The notes below the pieces were generated by a model. The model was given only the letters and a program-made list of their open reading frames with translations, did no database searches and was not told the origin of the DNA. Position numbers and translations under genes: made by a program. From Acidimicrobiaceae bacterium (GTDB taxonomy: Bacteria > Actinomycetota > Acidimicrobiia > Acidimicrobiales > RAAP-2), in the NCBI GenBank assembly GCA_003138855.1, contig PLHF01000129.1, positions 1,549 through 65,548 of the forward strand: a stretch of 64,000 nt of DNA. Direction: 5' to 3'. This document shows positions 17,035 through 25,790 of the stretch, piece by piece; position 1 is the first letter of the stretch; every line of letters starts with the position of its first letter.

Positions 17035-17868
17035 TTGACCAGTTTGGAGGAAGCGACGAGTACCACGAGTACACCGGTCGTTCTGGGAGGGGTCCGGGGC
17101 GGTCCCTCCGTGCCGACCCTCCGCAAGGACAGATGGTGGGTTCAACAGGTCGTCACGGCCACCGTGCTCACCTTGTTCGTCGGCTACGCCAGCTGGGCGG
17201 CGTTCGTGAACAAGAACTACTACGCCGGTTCGGGCCTCCACCGCGACCTCATCTCGCCGTTCTACTCGCCGTGCCTCACCGAGAGCTGCGTGCCCGGAAG
17301 CCACCCGGGCACGATCATCACCTGGTGGACGATCTCCCCCGCCCTGCTCATCTTGATCTTCCCCCTCGGATTCCGGTTGACCTGCTACTACTACCGCAAG
17401 GCCTACTACCGGTCGTTCTGGATGGCGCCGCCCGCCTGCGCGGTCTCCGACGCACACAGCTCCTACAGCGGTGAGACGCGATTTCCGCTGCTGCTGCAGA
17501 ACGTCCACCGGTACTTCTTCTATGCCGGCCTGGTGTTCAACGTCATCCTGACCATCGACGCCTTCGTGGCCTTCCGCCAACCCGGCATCGGCATCGGGTT
17601 CAGCGTCGGGACCGCGGTGCTGTTGATCAACGCCCTCCTCCTGTGGTCGTACTCGCTCAGCTGCCATTCATGCCGCCATCTGTGCGGTGGTGGGGTAAAG
17701 CAGTTCTCCCAGTCCCCCATCCGGTACAGGGTCTGGAAGCTCCTCACCCCCCTCAACGGCCGGCACATGCTGTTCGCCTGGATGAGCCTGGGCTTCGTGG
17801 CCTTCACCGACCTCTACATTCGGCTGGTGGCGAGCGGGACCATCCACGACTACGGCTTCCACTTCTAA
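17035..17868 (+). CDS. sdhC: Succinate dehydrogenase membrane anchor with CHSCRH motif
   Basis: 277 residues from a TTG start with GGGAGAAG five to six bases upstream. Five hydrophobic segments are visible (about 38-58, 95-118, 155-178, 188-208, 238-258). It is a fused single anchor as in mycobacterial Sdh1 (Rv0249c type), since no separate sdhD follows. Residues 210-217 read CHSCRHLC, at the end of a membrane segment. Mycobacterial Sdh1 is reported to hold a Rieske-type [2Fe-2S] cluster in its membrane part, and this motif is the natural candidate. Histidines in QNVHRYFF and elsewhere may ligate haem. It is followed by sdhA after 15 bases. Confidence 0.88.
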   Translation: MTSLEEATSTTSTPVVLGGVRGGPSVPTLRKDRWWVQQVVTATVLTLFVGYASWAAFVNKNYYAGSGLHRDLISPFYSPCLTESCVPGSHPGTIITWWTISPALLILIFPLGFRLTCYYYRKAYYRSFWMAPPACAVSDAHSSYSGETRFPLLLQNVHRYFFYAGLVFNVILTIDAFVAFRQPGIGIGFSVGTAVLLINALLLWSYSLSCHSCRHLCGGGVKQFSQSPIRYRVWKLLTPLNGRHMLFAWMSLGFVAFTDLYIRLVASGTIHDYGFHF

Positions 17869-17883
17869 AGGGGTATCGGACCA

Positions 17884-19725
17884 ATGGTTGAGTACGAGAC
17901 CCACGACTTCGATGTCGTCATCATCGGGGCCGGCGGCGCCGGCCTGCGGGCGGCCATCGAGGCGCAGTCCAAGGGGCTGCGCACCGCGCTGGTATGCAAG
18001 TCGCTGTTGGGCAAGGCCCACACGGTGATGGCCGAGGGCGGCGTCGCTGCCGCCCTCGGGAACGTCTCCGACGAGGACAACTGGAAGGTCCACTTCCGCG
18101 ACACCATGCGCGGCGGCAAGATGCTCAACAACTGGCGCATGGCCCAGCTCCATGCCCAGGAGTCGCCCGACCGGGTGCGCGAACTCGAGGACTGGGGCGC
18201 CCTGTTCGACCGGACCAAGGACGGGCTGATCCTGCAACGTGACTTCGGCGGCCACCGCTTCGCCCGCCTGGCCCACGTCGGCGACCGCACCGGGCTCGAG
18301 CTGATCCGGACGCTGCAGCAACGGGCGGTGGCCGCCGGCATCGAGGTCTTCATGGAGCTCAAGGTGCTCCGGCTCCTCCACGACGCCGAGGGCACCGTCT
18401 CCGGCCTGGTCGGCTACTGGCGGCCCTCTGGCGAGTTCGTCACCTTCACGGCCAAGGCGGTGGTGATGGCAACCGGCGGGATCGGGAAGAGCTGGATGTA
18501 CACCTCGAACTCGTGGGAGTCCACCGGTGACGGGCACGCCATGTCGCTGTGGGCCGGAGCCGACCTGATCGACATGGAGTGCGTGCAGTTCCATCCCACC
18601 GGCATGGTCTGGCCGCTGTCGGTCCGCGGGCTCCTGGTGACCGAGGGCGTCCGTGGTGACGGTGGAGTCCTGCGGAACTCGGAGGGCAACCGGTTCATGT
18701 TCGACTACATCCCCCCGATGTTCAAGGACGAGACGGCCGACTCGGAGGACGAGGCCGACCGTTGGTACGACGACCACTCCGCCGGCCGGCGGCCGCCCGA
18801 GCTGCTCCCCCGCGACGAGGTGGCCCGGTCCATCAACAGCGAGGTCAAGGCCGGCCGGGGGAGCCCCCATGGTGGGGTCTTCCTCGACATCGCCACCCGG
18901 CGGACCCCCGAGGACATCCGGCGTCGGCTTCCGTCGATGTACCACCAGTTCAAGGAGCTGGCCGGGGTTGACATCACCTCCGAAGCGATGGAGGTGGGCC
19001 CGACCTGCCACTACGCGATGGGTGGCGTCCGGGTGGATGCCGACTCGGCGGCAACGACGGTCGCCGGGCTGTTCGCTGCCGGCGAGGTGGCCGGTGGCAT
19101 GCACGGGTCCAACCGACTCGGCGGCAACTCCCTCTCCGACCTGTTGGTGTTCGGGCGCCGCGCCGGCATCGGGGCCGCTGAGTTCGCCTCGGGCCGCAGC
19201 GGGTCGCCCACCGTCGACAAGGGGCAGATCGATGCAGCCATTGCCGCGGCCATTGCGCCCTTCGAGCGCGAGAGCGGCGAGAATCCCTACGACATCCACC
19301 AGGACCTGCAGGAGACCATGCAGAGCCTGGTCGGCATCATCCGGACCGGATCCGAGCTCGAAGAGGCACTGGGCAAGATCGAAGTGCTCGAGGAGAGGGC
19401 CAACCAGGTGTCAGTGAGCGGTGGCCTCCGCTACAACCCGGGGTGGAACCTGACCACCGACCTCCCTTCGATGCTCACCGTCTCCCGATGCACCGCCATG
19501 GGTGCGCTCAACCGCAAGGAGAGTCGTGGCGGCCACACCCGGAACGACTACCCGAAGCCGGAGGCCGAGATGGGGACGGTCAACTTCGTCGAGCGGATTC
19601 CCGATCCCGGTGCGGCCGCCGGCGGTGTCGGGGGCACGCCGTCGGTCCGGTCGATCACCGTCACCCCGGAACCGATCCCGGTGATGCCCGACGATCTCAA
19701 AGCACTGGTCGAGGAGGCGAGCTGA
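17884..19725 (+). CDS. sdhA: Succinate dehydrogenase flavoprotein subunit
   Basis: 613 residues. The N-terminal Rossmann FAD site is VVIIGAGGAGLRAA, and the covalent FAD histidine is H46 in KAHTVMAEGG. Substrate-site blocks include HRFARLAHVGDRTG, QFHPTG and a conserved HYAMGGV followed by GLFAAGEVAGGMHGSNRLGG. The family oxidises succinate to fumarate and passes electrons to SdhB. The ATG follows an AAAGGGG element. The stop overlaps the sdhB start by one base (TGATG), giving strict coupling. The sequence is typical of the mycobacterial Sdh1/Rv0248c branch. Confidence 0.95.
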   Translation: MVEYETHDFDVVIIGAGGAGLRAAIEAQSKGLRTALVCKSLLGKAHTVMAEGGVAAALGNVSDEDNWKVHFRDTMRGGKMLNNWRMAQLHAQESPDRVRELEDWGALFDRTKDGLILQRDFGGHRFARLAHVGDRTGLELIRTLQQRAVAAGIEVFMELKVLRLLHDAEGTVSGLVGYWRPSGEFVTFTAKAVVMATGGIGKSWMYTSNSWESTGDGHAMSLWAGADLIDMECVQFHPTGMVWPLSVRGLLVTEGVRGDGGVLRNSEGNRFMFDYIPPMFKDETADSEDEADRWYDDHSAGRRPPELLPRDEVARSINSEVKAGRGSPHGGVFLDIATRRTPEDIRRRLPSMYHQFKELAGVDITSEAMEVGPTCHYAMGGVRVDADSAATTVAGLFAAGEVAGGMHGSNRLGGNSLSDLLVFGRRAGIGAAEFASGRSGSPTVDKGQIDAAIAAAIAPFERESGENPYDIHQDLQETMQSLVGIIRTGSELEEALGKIEVLEERANQVSVSGGLRYNPGWNLTTDLPSMLTVSRCTAMGALNRKESRGGHTRNDYPKPEAEMGTVNFVERIPDPGAAAGGVGGTPSVRSITVTPEPIPVMPDDLKALVEEAS

Positions 19726-20693
19726 TGGCCGAGGAAATCATCCGCAACACCGCGAAGGGCGAGGTCACGATGCGCCTGTGGCGCGGTGACGAAACCGGGG
19801 GTGAGTTCGCCGAGTACGTGATGCCCGCCCAGGAGGGCGAGGTGGTCCTCGACGTGATCCACCGGGTGCAGGCCACCGAAGCACCTGACCTGGCCTGCCG
19901 GTGGAACTGCAAGGCCGGCAAGTGCGGCTCGTGCTCCGCGGAGATCAACGGCCGCCCGGCCCTCATGTGCATGACCCGGATGGACACCCTCCCTCCCGGG
20001 GAAGCGGTCACCGTCGCCCCGATGAGGACGTTCCCCATCCTGCGGGACCTCGTCACCGACGTCTCCTACAACTACGAAGTGGCCAAGCGCATCCCGCCCT
20101 TCCACCCCCGGGAGAAGACCGACGACGAAGAGGAGGCGGGCGGCTACCGGATGCAGCAGATCGATGTCGAGCGGAGCCAGGAGTTCCGCAAATGCATCGA
20201 GTGCTACCTGTGCCAGGACGTCTGCCACGTCATCCGCGACCACGAGGAGAACAAGACCGCGTTTGCCGGCCCACGGTTCTTCGCCCGCTCGGCGGAGCTG
20301 GAGATGCACCCGCTCGACGTCAACGACCGGCGGGAGCTCCTCCAAAAGGAGCAGGGTCTGGGCAAATGCAACATCACCAAGTGCTGCACCGAGGTCTGCC
20401 CCGAGCACATCAAGATCACCGACAACGCCATCATCCCCCTGAAGGAGCGGGTGGTGGACGCGTCCTACGACCCGGTGGCGTGGCTCGGACGGAAGATCCT
20501 CAAGCGGAGGAAGAGCACGCCGGCAGAAGCGGAGGCCGACGCGCCGTCCACCGGGCCTGCCGCAGTGCAGCCCGAGGGTGGCGTCCACGGCATCCCCGCA
20601 CCGGAGCACGCCGACGATGCGCTGGTGGGCGCGTGGGCAACGGATGCGGGACCCGGCGGCGACGCACCCGCCGAAGACGCACCCGCAGAGTGA
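19725..20693 (+). CDS. sdhB: Succinate dehydrogenase iron-sulfur subunit
   Basis: 322 residues from the ATG at 19725. Cysteines for three clusters are present: CRWNCKAGKCGSC plus MCM for [2Fe-2S], CIECYLCQDVC for [4Fe-4S], and CNITKCCTEVCP for the third cluster. The subunit carries electrons from FAD to quinone at the membrane anchor. About 70 residues after the last cluster region form a low-complexity tail rich in Ala, Glu, Pro and Gly, longer than in most homologues and probably disordered. An SCP2-like gene begins 22 bases later. Confidence 0.95.
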   Translation: MAEEIIRNTAKGEVTMRLWRGDETGGEFAEYVMPAQEGEVVLDVIHRVQATEAPDLACRWNCKAGKCGSCSAEINGRPALMCMTRMDTLPPGEAVTVAPMRTFPILRDLVTDVSYNYEVAKRIPPFHPREKTDDEEEAGGYRMQQIDVERSQEFRKCIECYLCQDVCHVIRDHEENKTAFAGPRFFARSAELEMHPLDVNDRRELLQKEQGLGKCNITKCCTEVCPEHIKITDNAIIPLKERVVDASYDPVAWLGRKILKRRKSTPAEAEADAPSTGPAAVQPEGGVHGIPAPEHADDALVGAWATDAGPGGDAPAEDAPAE

Positions 20694-20715
20694 GCCCGCC
20701 GACGGAAGTCGCGTC

Positions 20716-21141
20716 GTGCCGCAATTCCTGAGCCCGTCCTGGGTCGGGGAGTTCAACTCCGCCCTGGAAGGGGTGGTCCTGCCCGAGGCCGGCCCCGACG
20801 CCGGACTGGCAGCCGCCGACGGTCGGTTCACCGTGGTCCAGGAGGTGCACGGCGCGCCCGACGGCGACCTGAGGGTCATCCTGCACGTCGATGCCGGCAC
20901 CCTGCGTCTGTCGCGCTCGGCCGTCGGGGGCGATGCCGACGAGACCGCGGCCGATGTGACGATCGCCCTGTCCTACGAGGATGCGGTGGCCCTGTCCGCT
21001 GGTGAGCTGGCGCCGGCCGAGGCACTCAACGCCGGGAGGATCCGGGTCCGGGGGGACCTTTCCGTCCTTGTGGCCGGTCAGCAGATGCTCCAGGCGGCCC
21101 GGGCCGCCACCGCGTCGCTCCGCTCCTCGACCACCTACTGA
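20716..21141 (+). CDS. SCP2-like sterol-carrier fold protein downstream of sdhB
   Basis: 141 residues from the GTG at 20716, with GGAAG about eight bases upstream. The middle and C terminus (VTIALSYEDAVALSAGELAPAEALNAGRIRVRGDLSVL) follow the SCP2 pattern of an acidic strand, a helix and a GRIRVRGD strand, ending in a helix. SCP2 domains bind lipids or other hydrophobic ligands. Placed 22 bases after sdhB it is probably the last gene of the operon. A role in quinone or lipid handling near the complex is speculation. A second stand-alone SCP2 protein occurs at 30350-30709. Confidence 0.7.
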   Translation: MPQFLSPSWVGEFNSALEGVVLPEAGPDAGLAAADGRFTVVQEVHGAPDGDLRVILHVDAGTLRLSRSAVGGDADETAADVTIALSYEDAVALSAGELAPAEALNAGRIRVRGDLSVLVAGQQMLQAARAATASLRSSTTY

Positions 21142-21252
21142 GCACTACCGGGGATCGCACCACTGAGCAGCGGAGCCGGTGACCGGGCGCTGGCGACAGG
21201 CGCTCCGGCGTGACACCTCGTCGGCCGGGTCCGATCCAGGGAGGTTGAAAGC

Positions 21253-21690
21253 ATGGAAGTACTGACCAGCAGGACCATCATCCACCCCCGCGACCTCGAT
21301 CGCTCACTCGCCTTCTACGGGGAGGATCTCGATCTTGCGGTGGCACGGGAGTTCGGCCAAGGCGCCGGCCGGGGGGTGGTCTTCTTCGCCGGGGGCGGGC
21401 TGATCGAGGTGGTGGGCACCCGCCCGCGACCGTCCCCGGCCCCCGCACCCGACCTCGCAGGGACGGCCGATCACCCGCCCGCCATCGCGCTGTGGCTGCA
21501 GGTCCGGTCCATCGGCGCCGCCATCGCCGACCTCCAAGGTCGCGGGGTGCCGGTCGTCCGGCCCCCGGTGCTCGAGCCGTGGGGGCTGATCGAGGCATGG
21601 ATCGAGGACCCGGACGGACTCCGCATCCACCTGGTGGAGGTGCCTGCCGACCATCCACTGCGCCGGGATGCGCGCTTCATCGAGCGGTAG
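21253..21690 (+). CDS. VOC/glyoxalase-fold protein
   Basis: 145 residues with GGGAGG nine bases before the ATG. Paired beta-alpha-beta-beta-beta modules are visible: IIHPRDLDRSLAFYGEDLDL in the first half, and IALWLQVRSIGAAIADLQGRGVPVV then WIEDPDGLRIHLVEV in the second. Metal-site residues are likely H12 and the glutamate in HLVEV. The fold serves glyoxalases, dioxygenases and antibiotic-binding proteins, so the substrate cannot be named. It stands alone between the sdh operon and the accessory patch. Confidence 0.82.
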   Translation: MEVLTSRTIIHPRDLDRSLAFYGEDLDLAVAREFGQGAGRGVVFFAGGGLIEVVGTRPRPSPAPAPDLAGTADHPPAIALWLQVRSIGAAIADLQGRGVPVVRPPVLEPWGLIEAWIEDPDGLRIHLVEVPADHPLRRDARFIER

Positions 21691-21726
21691 GGCGGCCATG
21701 AGTGGCTCGCCGGGACACTCCGGCGC

Positions 21727-21933
21727 CTACTGCCTGGGCCGCCTTCCCAGGAGTCTCAAGACGAAGGACCCGACACGACCCGGCTTCCCGGCCTGGTGGT
21801 GATCCGAACCATGACCGGCACGGCCGAACCCCGAACCTCCACCGGCCCCTTCGAGCTGATTCGGCTCCTCGTACTTCGGCACCTTGGCCTGTCTGCGCCT
21901 CGGCTTGCGAGGCTTGTCGCCACCGGATCCCAT
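21727..21933 (-). CDS. Possible small basic protein, 68 residues
   Basis: An ATG at 21933, directly preceded by GGGAAG, opens a frame with KPRKPRRRQAKVPKYEEPNQ, a glycine- and histidine-rich middle and a basic C terminus. The lysine content is unlike random high-GC frames and resembles the small lysine-rich gene at 24998. I do not recognise a family. It lies 124 bases downstream of corA on the same strand. It could also be non-coding. Confidence 0.35.
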   Translation of the reverse strand: MGSGGDKPRKPRRRQAKVPKYEEPNQLEGAGGGSGFGRAGHGSDHHQAGKPGRVGSFVLRLLGRRPRQ

Positions 21934-22057
21934 CTTCCCATCATGGTCGACACCCGGTCGCCTCGCCACCGGCGCTCGATCGGCGATCACCGTCCAGCCC
22001 TGTGCCTCGTGCAGTCGACCACCACCGCCACCAACCCGGCAGGCAGGCAAGCCAGCG

Positions 22058-23119
22058 CTACGGGCGATCGCCGCCGGACACGTCGGCCGAACTGCCTGGG
22101 GCCAACCGCGGGACTCGAGCCGGGATGAGGCGGACCCCCAGGCGGCGGATGAGGAATCCCAGCAGCAGCACGGTGAAGACCGCCAGCACGGCGGGGAGGA
22201 CGATGGCCAACAGGCTGAAGGTCAGCGTCCCGTGCAGGTGGGTGATGATCGAGAAGTTCATCCCGAAGTATCCAGTGACGAAGGTGAGCGGAAGGAACAC
22301 CGCCGCCACGATCGTGAGCCAGTTGATCACCTCACCCTGTCGTTCCGAGGTGGCCGAGCTGAAGGCCTCCATTGCGTCTCGCGTCTCGTCGCGACAGTCG
22401 TGCGCAGCTTCGAACAGGGCCACCAGATGGCTCCGATGGGAATCGAGGTACTGCTGGGTGCCAACCTGCATCCCGGGCATCCGGTCGACGTCGCCCAGAA
22501 TGCTGACGAGGTCCCGCCGGTAGGGTCCGAGCGCTCTGATGATCGGAGTGAGGATCTGGCGCACCTCGAGGACCTGCTGGAGGTAGCCGGGCATCGGCGG
22601 TCCTCCGAGGACCGCCGCCTCGAGCTCGTCGAGTTGAGCGTCCAGTCGAGCGAGAACGGACTCGAACGTCGTGGCCAGCGCATCGAGCACCATGAACAAG
22701 ACGAGCGGTCCATCGTCCTGCTCGCTGTCCCGTAGTCGCTCGTAGCGGTGCCGGGCGTCGGCCAGGCCCCGGCACGGTTCCTCGTGGGCAGTGACCAGGA
22801 ACGACTTGGTGAAGACGGCCCGGACCTGTGTCAGATGGCTGTTGTCACGCATCCCGTAGGACACCCAGCGGACTCCGTCATGGGTCTCGGTGAAGCTCGA
22901 CCGTTGGTCGACATCCACCAGATGCTGCACGGCGTCGGCGTTCAGCTCCAGCGCCGCCGAGAACTCGACCATGCGCTCCGGAGGCACACCGGAGAGATCG
23001 AGCCAGAAGAACGAGCCACCTTCCAGGAGCTGTGCGGCGTAGTCGGCGTCGATGTCCGAATCCACGCCGGCTGATTCGACGAGCTGCGCCCTTCCAGCCT
23101 GCACCCCATGCCTGGCCAT
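22058..23119 (-). CDS. corA: CorA-type magnesium/divalent cation channel
   Basis: 353 residues from the ATG at 23119. An N-terminal cytoplasmic alpha/beta domain (WLDLSGVPPERM, VRWVSYGMRD, FLVTAHEE) is followed by long stalk helices (FMVLDALATTFESVLARLD). Two C-terminal membrane helices carry the selectivity motif YFGMNF between them. CorA pentamers pass Mg2+ and sometimes Co2+ or Ni2+. The frame is open to 23365, but the extra N-terminal sequence looks non-coding and I leave it out. The start overlaps by one base (TGATG) the stop of a possible 76-codon upstream ORF. Confidence 0.92.
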   Translation of the reverse strand: MARHGVQAGRAQLVESAGVDSDIDADYAAQLLEGGSFFWLDLSGVPPERMVEFSAALELNADAVQHLVDVDQRSSFTETHDGVRWVSYGMRDNSHLTQVRAVFTKSFLVTAHEEPCRGLADARHRYERLRDSEQDDGPLVLFMVLDALATTFESVLARLDAQLDELEAAVLGGPPMPGYLQQVLEVRQILTPIIRALGPYRRDLVSILGDVDRMPGMQVGTQQYLDSHRSHLVALFEAAHDCRDETRDAMEAFSSATSERQGEVINWLTIVAAVFLPLTFVTGYFGMNFSIITHLHGTLTFSLLAIVLPAVLAVFTVLLLGFLIRRLGVRLIPARVPRLAPGSSADVSGGDRP

Positions 23120-23349
23120 CACCGGTCTCGCTTCTTCCGGTACGTGCTCTGGCGGGATGAGGCCGCCCTTCTTCTCGACGGCCCGTACGACTCCGGCGCA
23201 CCGGAAGTCTGCAGCGCCTGCACCGTCCCACCGGCCGGACGGGGCGTCACTTCGAAGTGGGCGAGAACCTCGATGTGGATCTGTCGCGGGTGCGCGGATA
23301 GCGGGCAGCTCGTCCCCCGATGGCGGCCGGGCCCATCGAGCGTGTCCAT
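23119..23349 (-). CDS. Possible 76-residue ORF coupled to corA
   Basis: An ATG at 23349 has GGAGG six bases upstream, and the frame ends in a TGATG overlap with the corA start. Third positions are about 80% G or C. The translated middle, QIHIEVLAHFEVTP, looks protein-like, but the C terminus is a run of basic and serine residues and no family is recognised. It could be a translated leader, a small partner of CorA, or chance. If a base were lost here it could instead be a lost N-terminal part of corA. Confidence 0.35.
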   Translation of the reverse strand: MDTLDGPGRHRGTSCPLSAHPRQIHIEVLAHFEVTPRPAGGTVQALQTSGAPESYGPSRRRAASSRQSTYRKKRDR

Positions 23350-23666
23350 TGGAACCTCCATTCACGGCTGTACGACCGGACCGGGCCCACGCTCACGCAA
23401 TGCCGAACTCGCCCGCTTCCCGGACTCCCCATCGTCGAGCCAACCACGACCGGCACCGGCCGGGTAGAGACCAAGGTCACTTCTGCGAACCATCGCCATC
23501 GGGCTCAGCCGCGAGAGGGATGGGTCCGAACTGGGGAGCCGGGCCGTGAATGGCGGCGAAGGTCCACTTCACTCCGGCAATGACCCTGGGCATGCCGTCG
23601 ATCCGGCGTGTCCTCCACCGGTCGGGGAAACCCCTCGGCAGGTCGCCACGGGTGCCCAGGAAGGGG
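23350..23666. other. Apparently non-coding stretch between the ArsB-type permease and corA
   Basis: About 317 bases with no frame that looks coding on either strand. Short frames here have poor composition and no ribosome sites. It should contain the corA promoter. I looked for the M-box magnesium riboswitch core upstream of corA and did not find it. Confidence 0.5.
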
Positions 23667-24836
23667 TTAGCGGACGCCTGTGGTTACGAGGACTCCGAGA
23701 GCGGCGGCCATCGACAGCGGAACGGCGACCACCCCGATGCGGCTTGCCCTGATGATCGACGGGTATGCGCCTGCGGTCCGGGCCGCTCGTAGCCAGAGCA
23801 TCCAGGCGAGCGATCCGGTCACGAAGAGGTTCGGCCCGAGGTTCAGTCCGATGAGCAGTGCGAACGGGTGGTCGGGGATGCGGGCGGCGAGCAGCGATGC
23901 GGCAGGGAGGTTGTTGACCAGCACGGAGCAACCGGCTGCGACGCCGGCCGTTCCCCACACACCGAGGTGCGAGAGAAGGGTGGCCGGCCCTGACCACACC
24001 CGACCCAGGGTTCCCAACGCCACTGCCACCCCGAACAAGCCGACAAGCAGTGGCACCCCGAGCACATCGGCCACGTGCCGAGGCTGGTCCTCGCCGGTAC
24101 TCAGTCGGATTCCGATCGCCACGATGCCGACGACCGCCACCGGCAGCGCGGGAGAGCGCAGGACGAGCACCAGTACCGTGGCGGCCGCTACCGCCAGCAA
24201 ACCGAGTCCGAGTCTTGGCCATACCGGTGGCGTCAGCTCACCGGTGGTCACCCGTAGGGCGCGGTGCTCCACGGCCATGACAACAAGAGCAGTCACGACG
24301 AGGGCGGCCAGGGCCGGCGCCCACATGTGGGAGAAGAACGCCGCGCCGGTGAGCCGGAAGTGTCCGAGCACGATGAGGTTGGTCAGGTTCGAACCCGGAA
24401 GGAAGAGCGACCCGGCGTTGGAGAGCAGGAGGCAGCCATAGAGGAGCGGGGCCTCGCCCCCGCCTCGGCTCCTGGCCGTGTAGACCAGCACCGGGGTGAG
24501 GAACGCCACCGAGGTGTCGAGGTTCAGCACGGCAGTCACCACGGCGATCATGGCGGTGGCACCCAGAAACAGGACGCCTCCGCTTTTCGACATCCGGGCG
24601 AGCTGGTGACCGGCGGCGGCAAAGAGTCCGTCGTCGTCGGCCACCAAGCCGATGAGGAGCAGTCCGGTCACGAGCACGAACGGTGACCAGTCCTGGGACG
24701 CCGCCGCTCTCGCGTCCGTAGGGCTGACCGCGGTGGCGGCTGCCAGCCCGGCCAAGCCGATGCCGGCGAGCATCCAAGGGAGGTAGCGCTCGATCGGCGC
24801 CGGGTGCCGGCGCGGACCGGAGGAGCGTTCCACCAC
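23667..24836 (-). CDS. ArsB/NhaD-type permease
   Basis: 389 residues from the GTG at 24836; a TTG at 24866 is upstream in frame. About ten hydrophobic segments are visible. The conserved blocks NLDTSVAFLTPVLVYTAR, SNAGSLFLPGSNLTNLIVLGHFRLTG and VNNLPAASLLAARI match the ion transporter superfamily that includes ArsB and NhaD. The two re-entrant loops with N-L-P-A-A type sequences are the transport site. Arsenite, sodium/proton or organic anion transport are all possible. No arsR or arsC is nearby, so arsenic resistance is not supported by context. Confidence 0.85.
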   Translation of the reverse strand: MVERSSGPRRHPAPIERYLPWMLAGIGLAGLAAATAVSPTDARAAASQDWSPFVLVTGLLLIGLVADDDGLFAAAGHQLARMSKSGGVLFLGATAMIAVVTAVLNLDTSVAFLTPVLVYTARSRGGGEAPLLYGCLLLSNAGSLFLPGSNLTNLIVLGHFRLTGAAFFSHMWAPALAALVVTALVVMAVEHRALRVTTGELTPPVWPRLGLGLLAVAAATVLVLVLRSPALPVAVVGIVAIGIRLSTGEDQPRHVADVLGVPLLVGLFGVAVALGTLGRVWSGPATLLSHLGVWGTAGVAAGCSVLVNNLPAASLLAARIPDHPFALLIGLNLGPNLFVTGSLAWMLWLRAARTAGAYPSIIRASRIGVVAVPLSMAAALGVLVTTGVR

Positions 24837-24997
24837 CCCAAGTCTGCCAGAGGCCGGCCCGACCAACCGAAGGTAGGAGATACGACCGATCGGGCACCCG
24901 GCTACGGCCCGAAGGCCGTCCTCCCACCGGCCGCCGCTCGGGGAGGAGCCGGTGCGACCGGCACGAGAGTACGCTGCACACAGGGAAGGGGGTTGAC

Positions 24998-25111
24998 ATG
25001 ACCGACAAGTCTCCCCGCAAGACCGCCTCCAAGAAGTCCGGCAAGACGCTCAAAGAGAAGCGCCAAGCCAAGAAGGACAAGCAGCAGACCCGCAAGGGAC
25101 TGATCCGCTGA
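24998..25111 (+). CDS. Lysine-rich 37-residue protein
   Basis: An ATG at 24998 follows GGAAGGGGGTTGAC, a good ribosome site. The 37 residues read MTDKSPRKTASKKSGKTLK and end QQTRKGLIR, with about one third lysine or arginine. All codons for Lys are AAG except one AAA, unlike a random frame. Small proteins with SKKSGK followed by LKEKR are widespread in actinobacteria, in my recollection, and have no known function. Binding to nucleic acid or ribosomes is a guess from charge. It stands alone, with a hairpin 43 bases after its stop. Confidence 0.75.
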   Translation: MTDKSPRKTASKKSGKTLKEKRQAKKDKQQTRKGLIR

Positions 25112-25153
25112 CCGCTCATCCCGGTCCTCCGACGCTCGCTCGCTGACGGCCTA

Positions 25154-25192
25154 CGTTGCCGCACACGCGCTCTGCCGACCCGTGCGGCAACG
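25154..25192. terminator. Hairpin between convergent small gene and iron permease
   Basis: CGTTGCCGCAC (25154-25164) and GTGCGGCAACG (25182-25192) pair perfectly over 11 bp around a 17-base loop. It lies between the stop of the lysine-rich gene and the stop of the minus-strand permease. It may terminate both transcripts. Confidence 0.5.
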
Positions 25193-25273
25193 TTCGCGGG
25201 GCGGCGCCCACGCCGATCGGGGACGCGTCAAGGCGATGCCGCGGACTCCCTGGTGCGTTCCTCGGCGAGTCTT

Positions 25274-25747
25274 CTAAGCACCCGAGTCGCCCTCTGTTCG
25301 ATGCTCCGACGGCCGGACCCCGACATTGGCGCTGATCACCAAGCGAGCCCGCTCTTCGGCTTCCTTCCGCTCGGCTTCGTGAACCCCGGACTGGACACCC
25401 TTGATCGCCGTATCGGGTCTGTCCTCGAGGCCGAGCAACTTGCCTTCGTCCAGCCCTTGTTTGGCGATCAACAAGGCGTCGAGCTTCGTTTGCATAGCTC
25501 GGCTCTCCCTGTTCTGGGTCGACTGGATGATGAAGACCATGACGAACGTGATCAGGGTGGTGATCGAGGTGATCAGCATCTCGTAGTGGGCATTGAAGAG
25601 ACCACCCTTGACGAGCAGCAGCCCAACGGCCCACATGACCACGACTGCCACTGCAATGCAGATGGCCGTGAACGAACCGAGCCATGTGGTCGTGTTGGAA
25701 ATGGCATGACTCGCCTTGTGGTGCATTCTGTGGCGGTCGTACGGCAC
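25274..25747 (-). CDS. Low-affinity iron permease (Fet4-like) family protein
   Basis: 157 residues from the GTG at 25747, which has GGAGG five bases upstream. After a histidine-containing N terminus ([11 protein letters not shown]), two or three membrane segments follow: [19 protein letters not shown], then [21 protein letters not shown]. The block [21 protein letters not shown] is the typical end of the family's membrane unit. A charged C-terminal tail ends the protein. Bacterial members are half the size of yeast Fet4 and their transport role is little tested. It is divergent from bioB over 234 bases. Confidence 0.85.
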   Translation of the reverse strand: MPYDRHRMHHKASHAISNTTTWLGSFTAICIAVAVVVMWAVGLLLVKGGLFNAHYEMLITSITTLITFVMVFIIQSTQNRESRAMQTKLDALLIAKQGLDEGKLLGLEDRPDTAIKGVQSGVHEAERKEAEERARLVISANVGVRPSEHRTEGDSGA

Positions 25748-25790
25748 GGGCACCTCCGATCAGTGTTCGACTCCGGCCGTCCTGGCTCGG

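Noticed and set aside
23120-23365. N-terminal extension of CorA up to 23365
   Set aside because: The added residues look like random high-GC translation and the family length is met by the ATG at 23119.
23120-23666. M-box magnesium riboswitch upstream of corA
   Set aside because: The conserved GGUGAGGCUCCU and GACGCCAAUGGGUC-like cores are absent.
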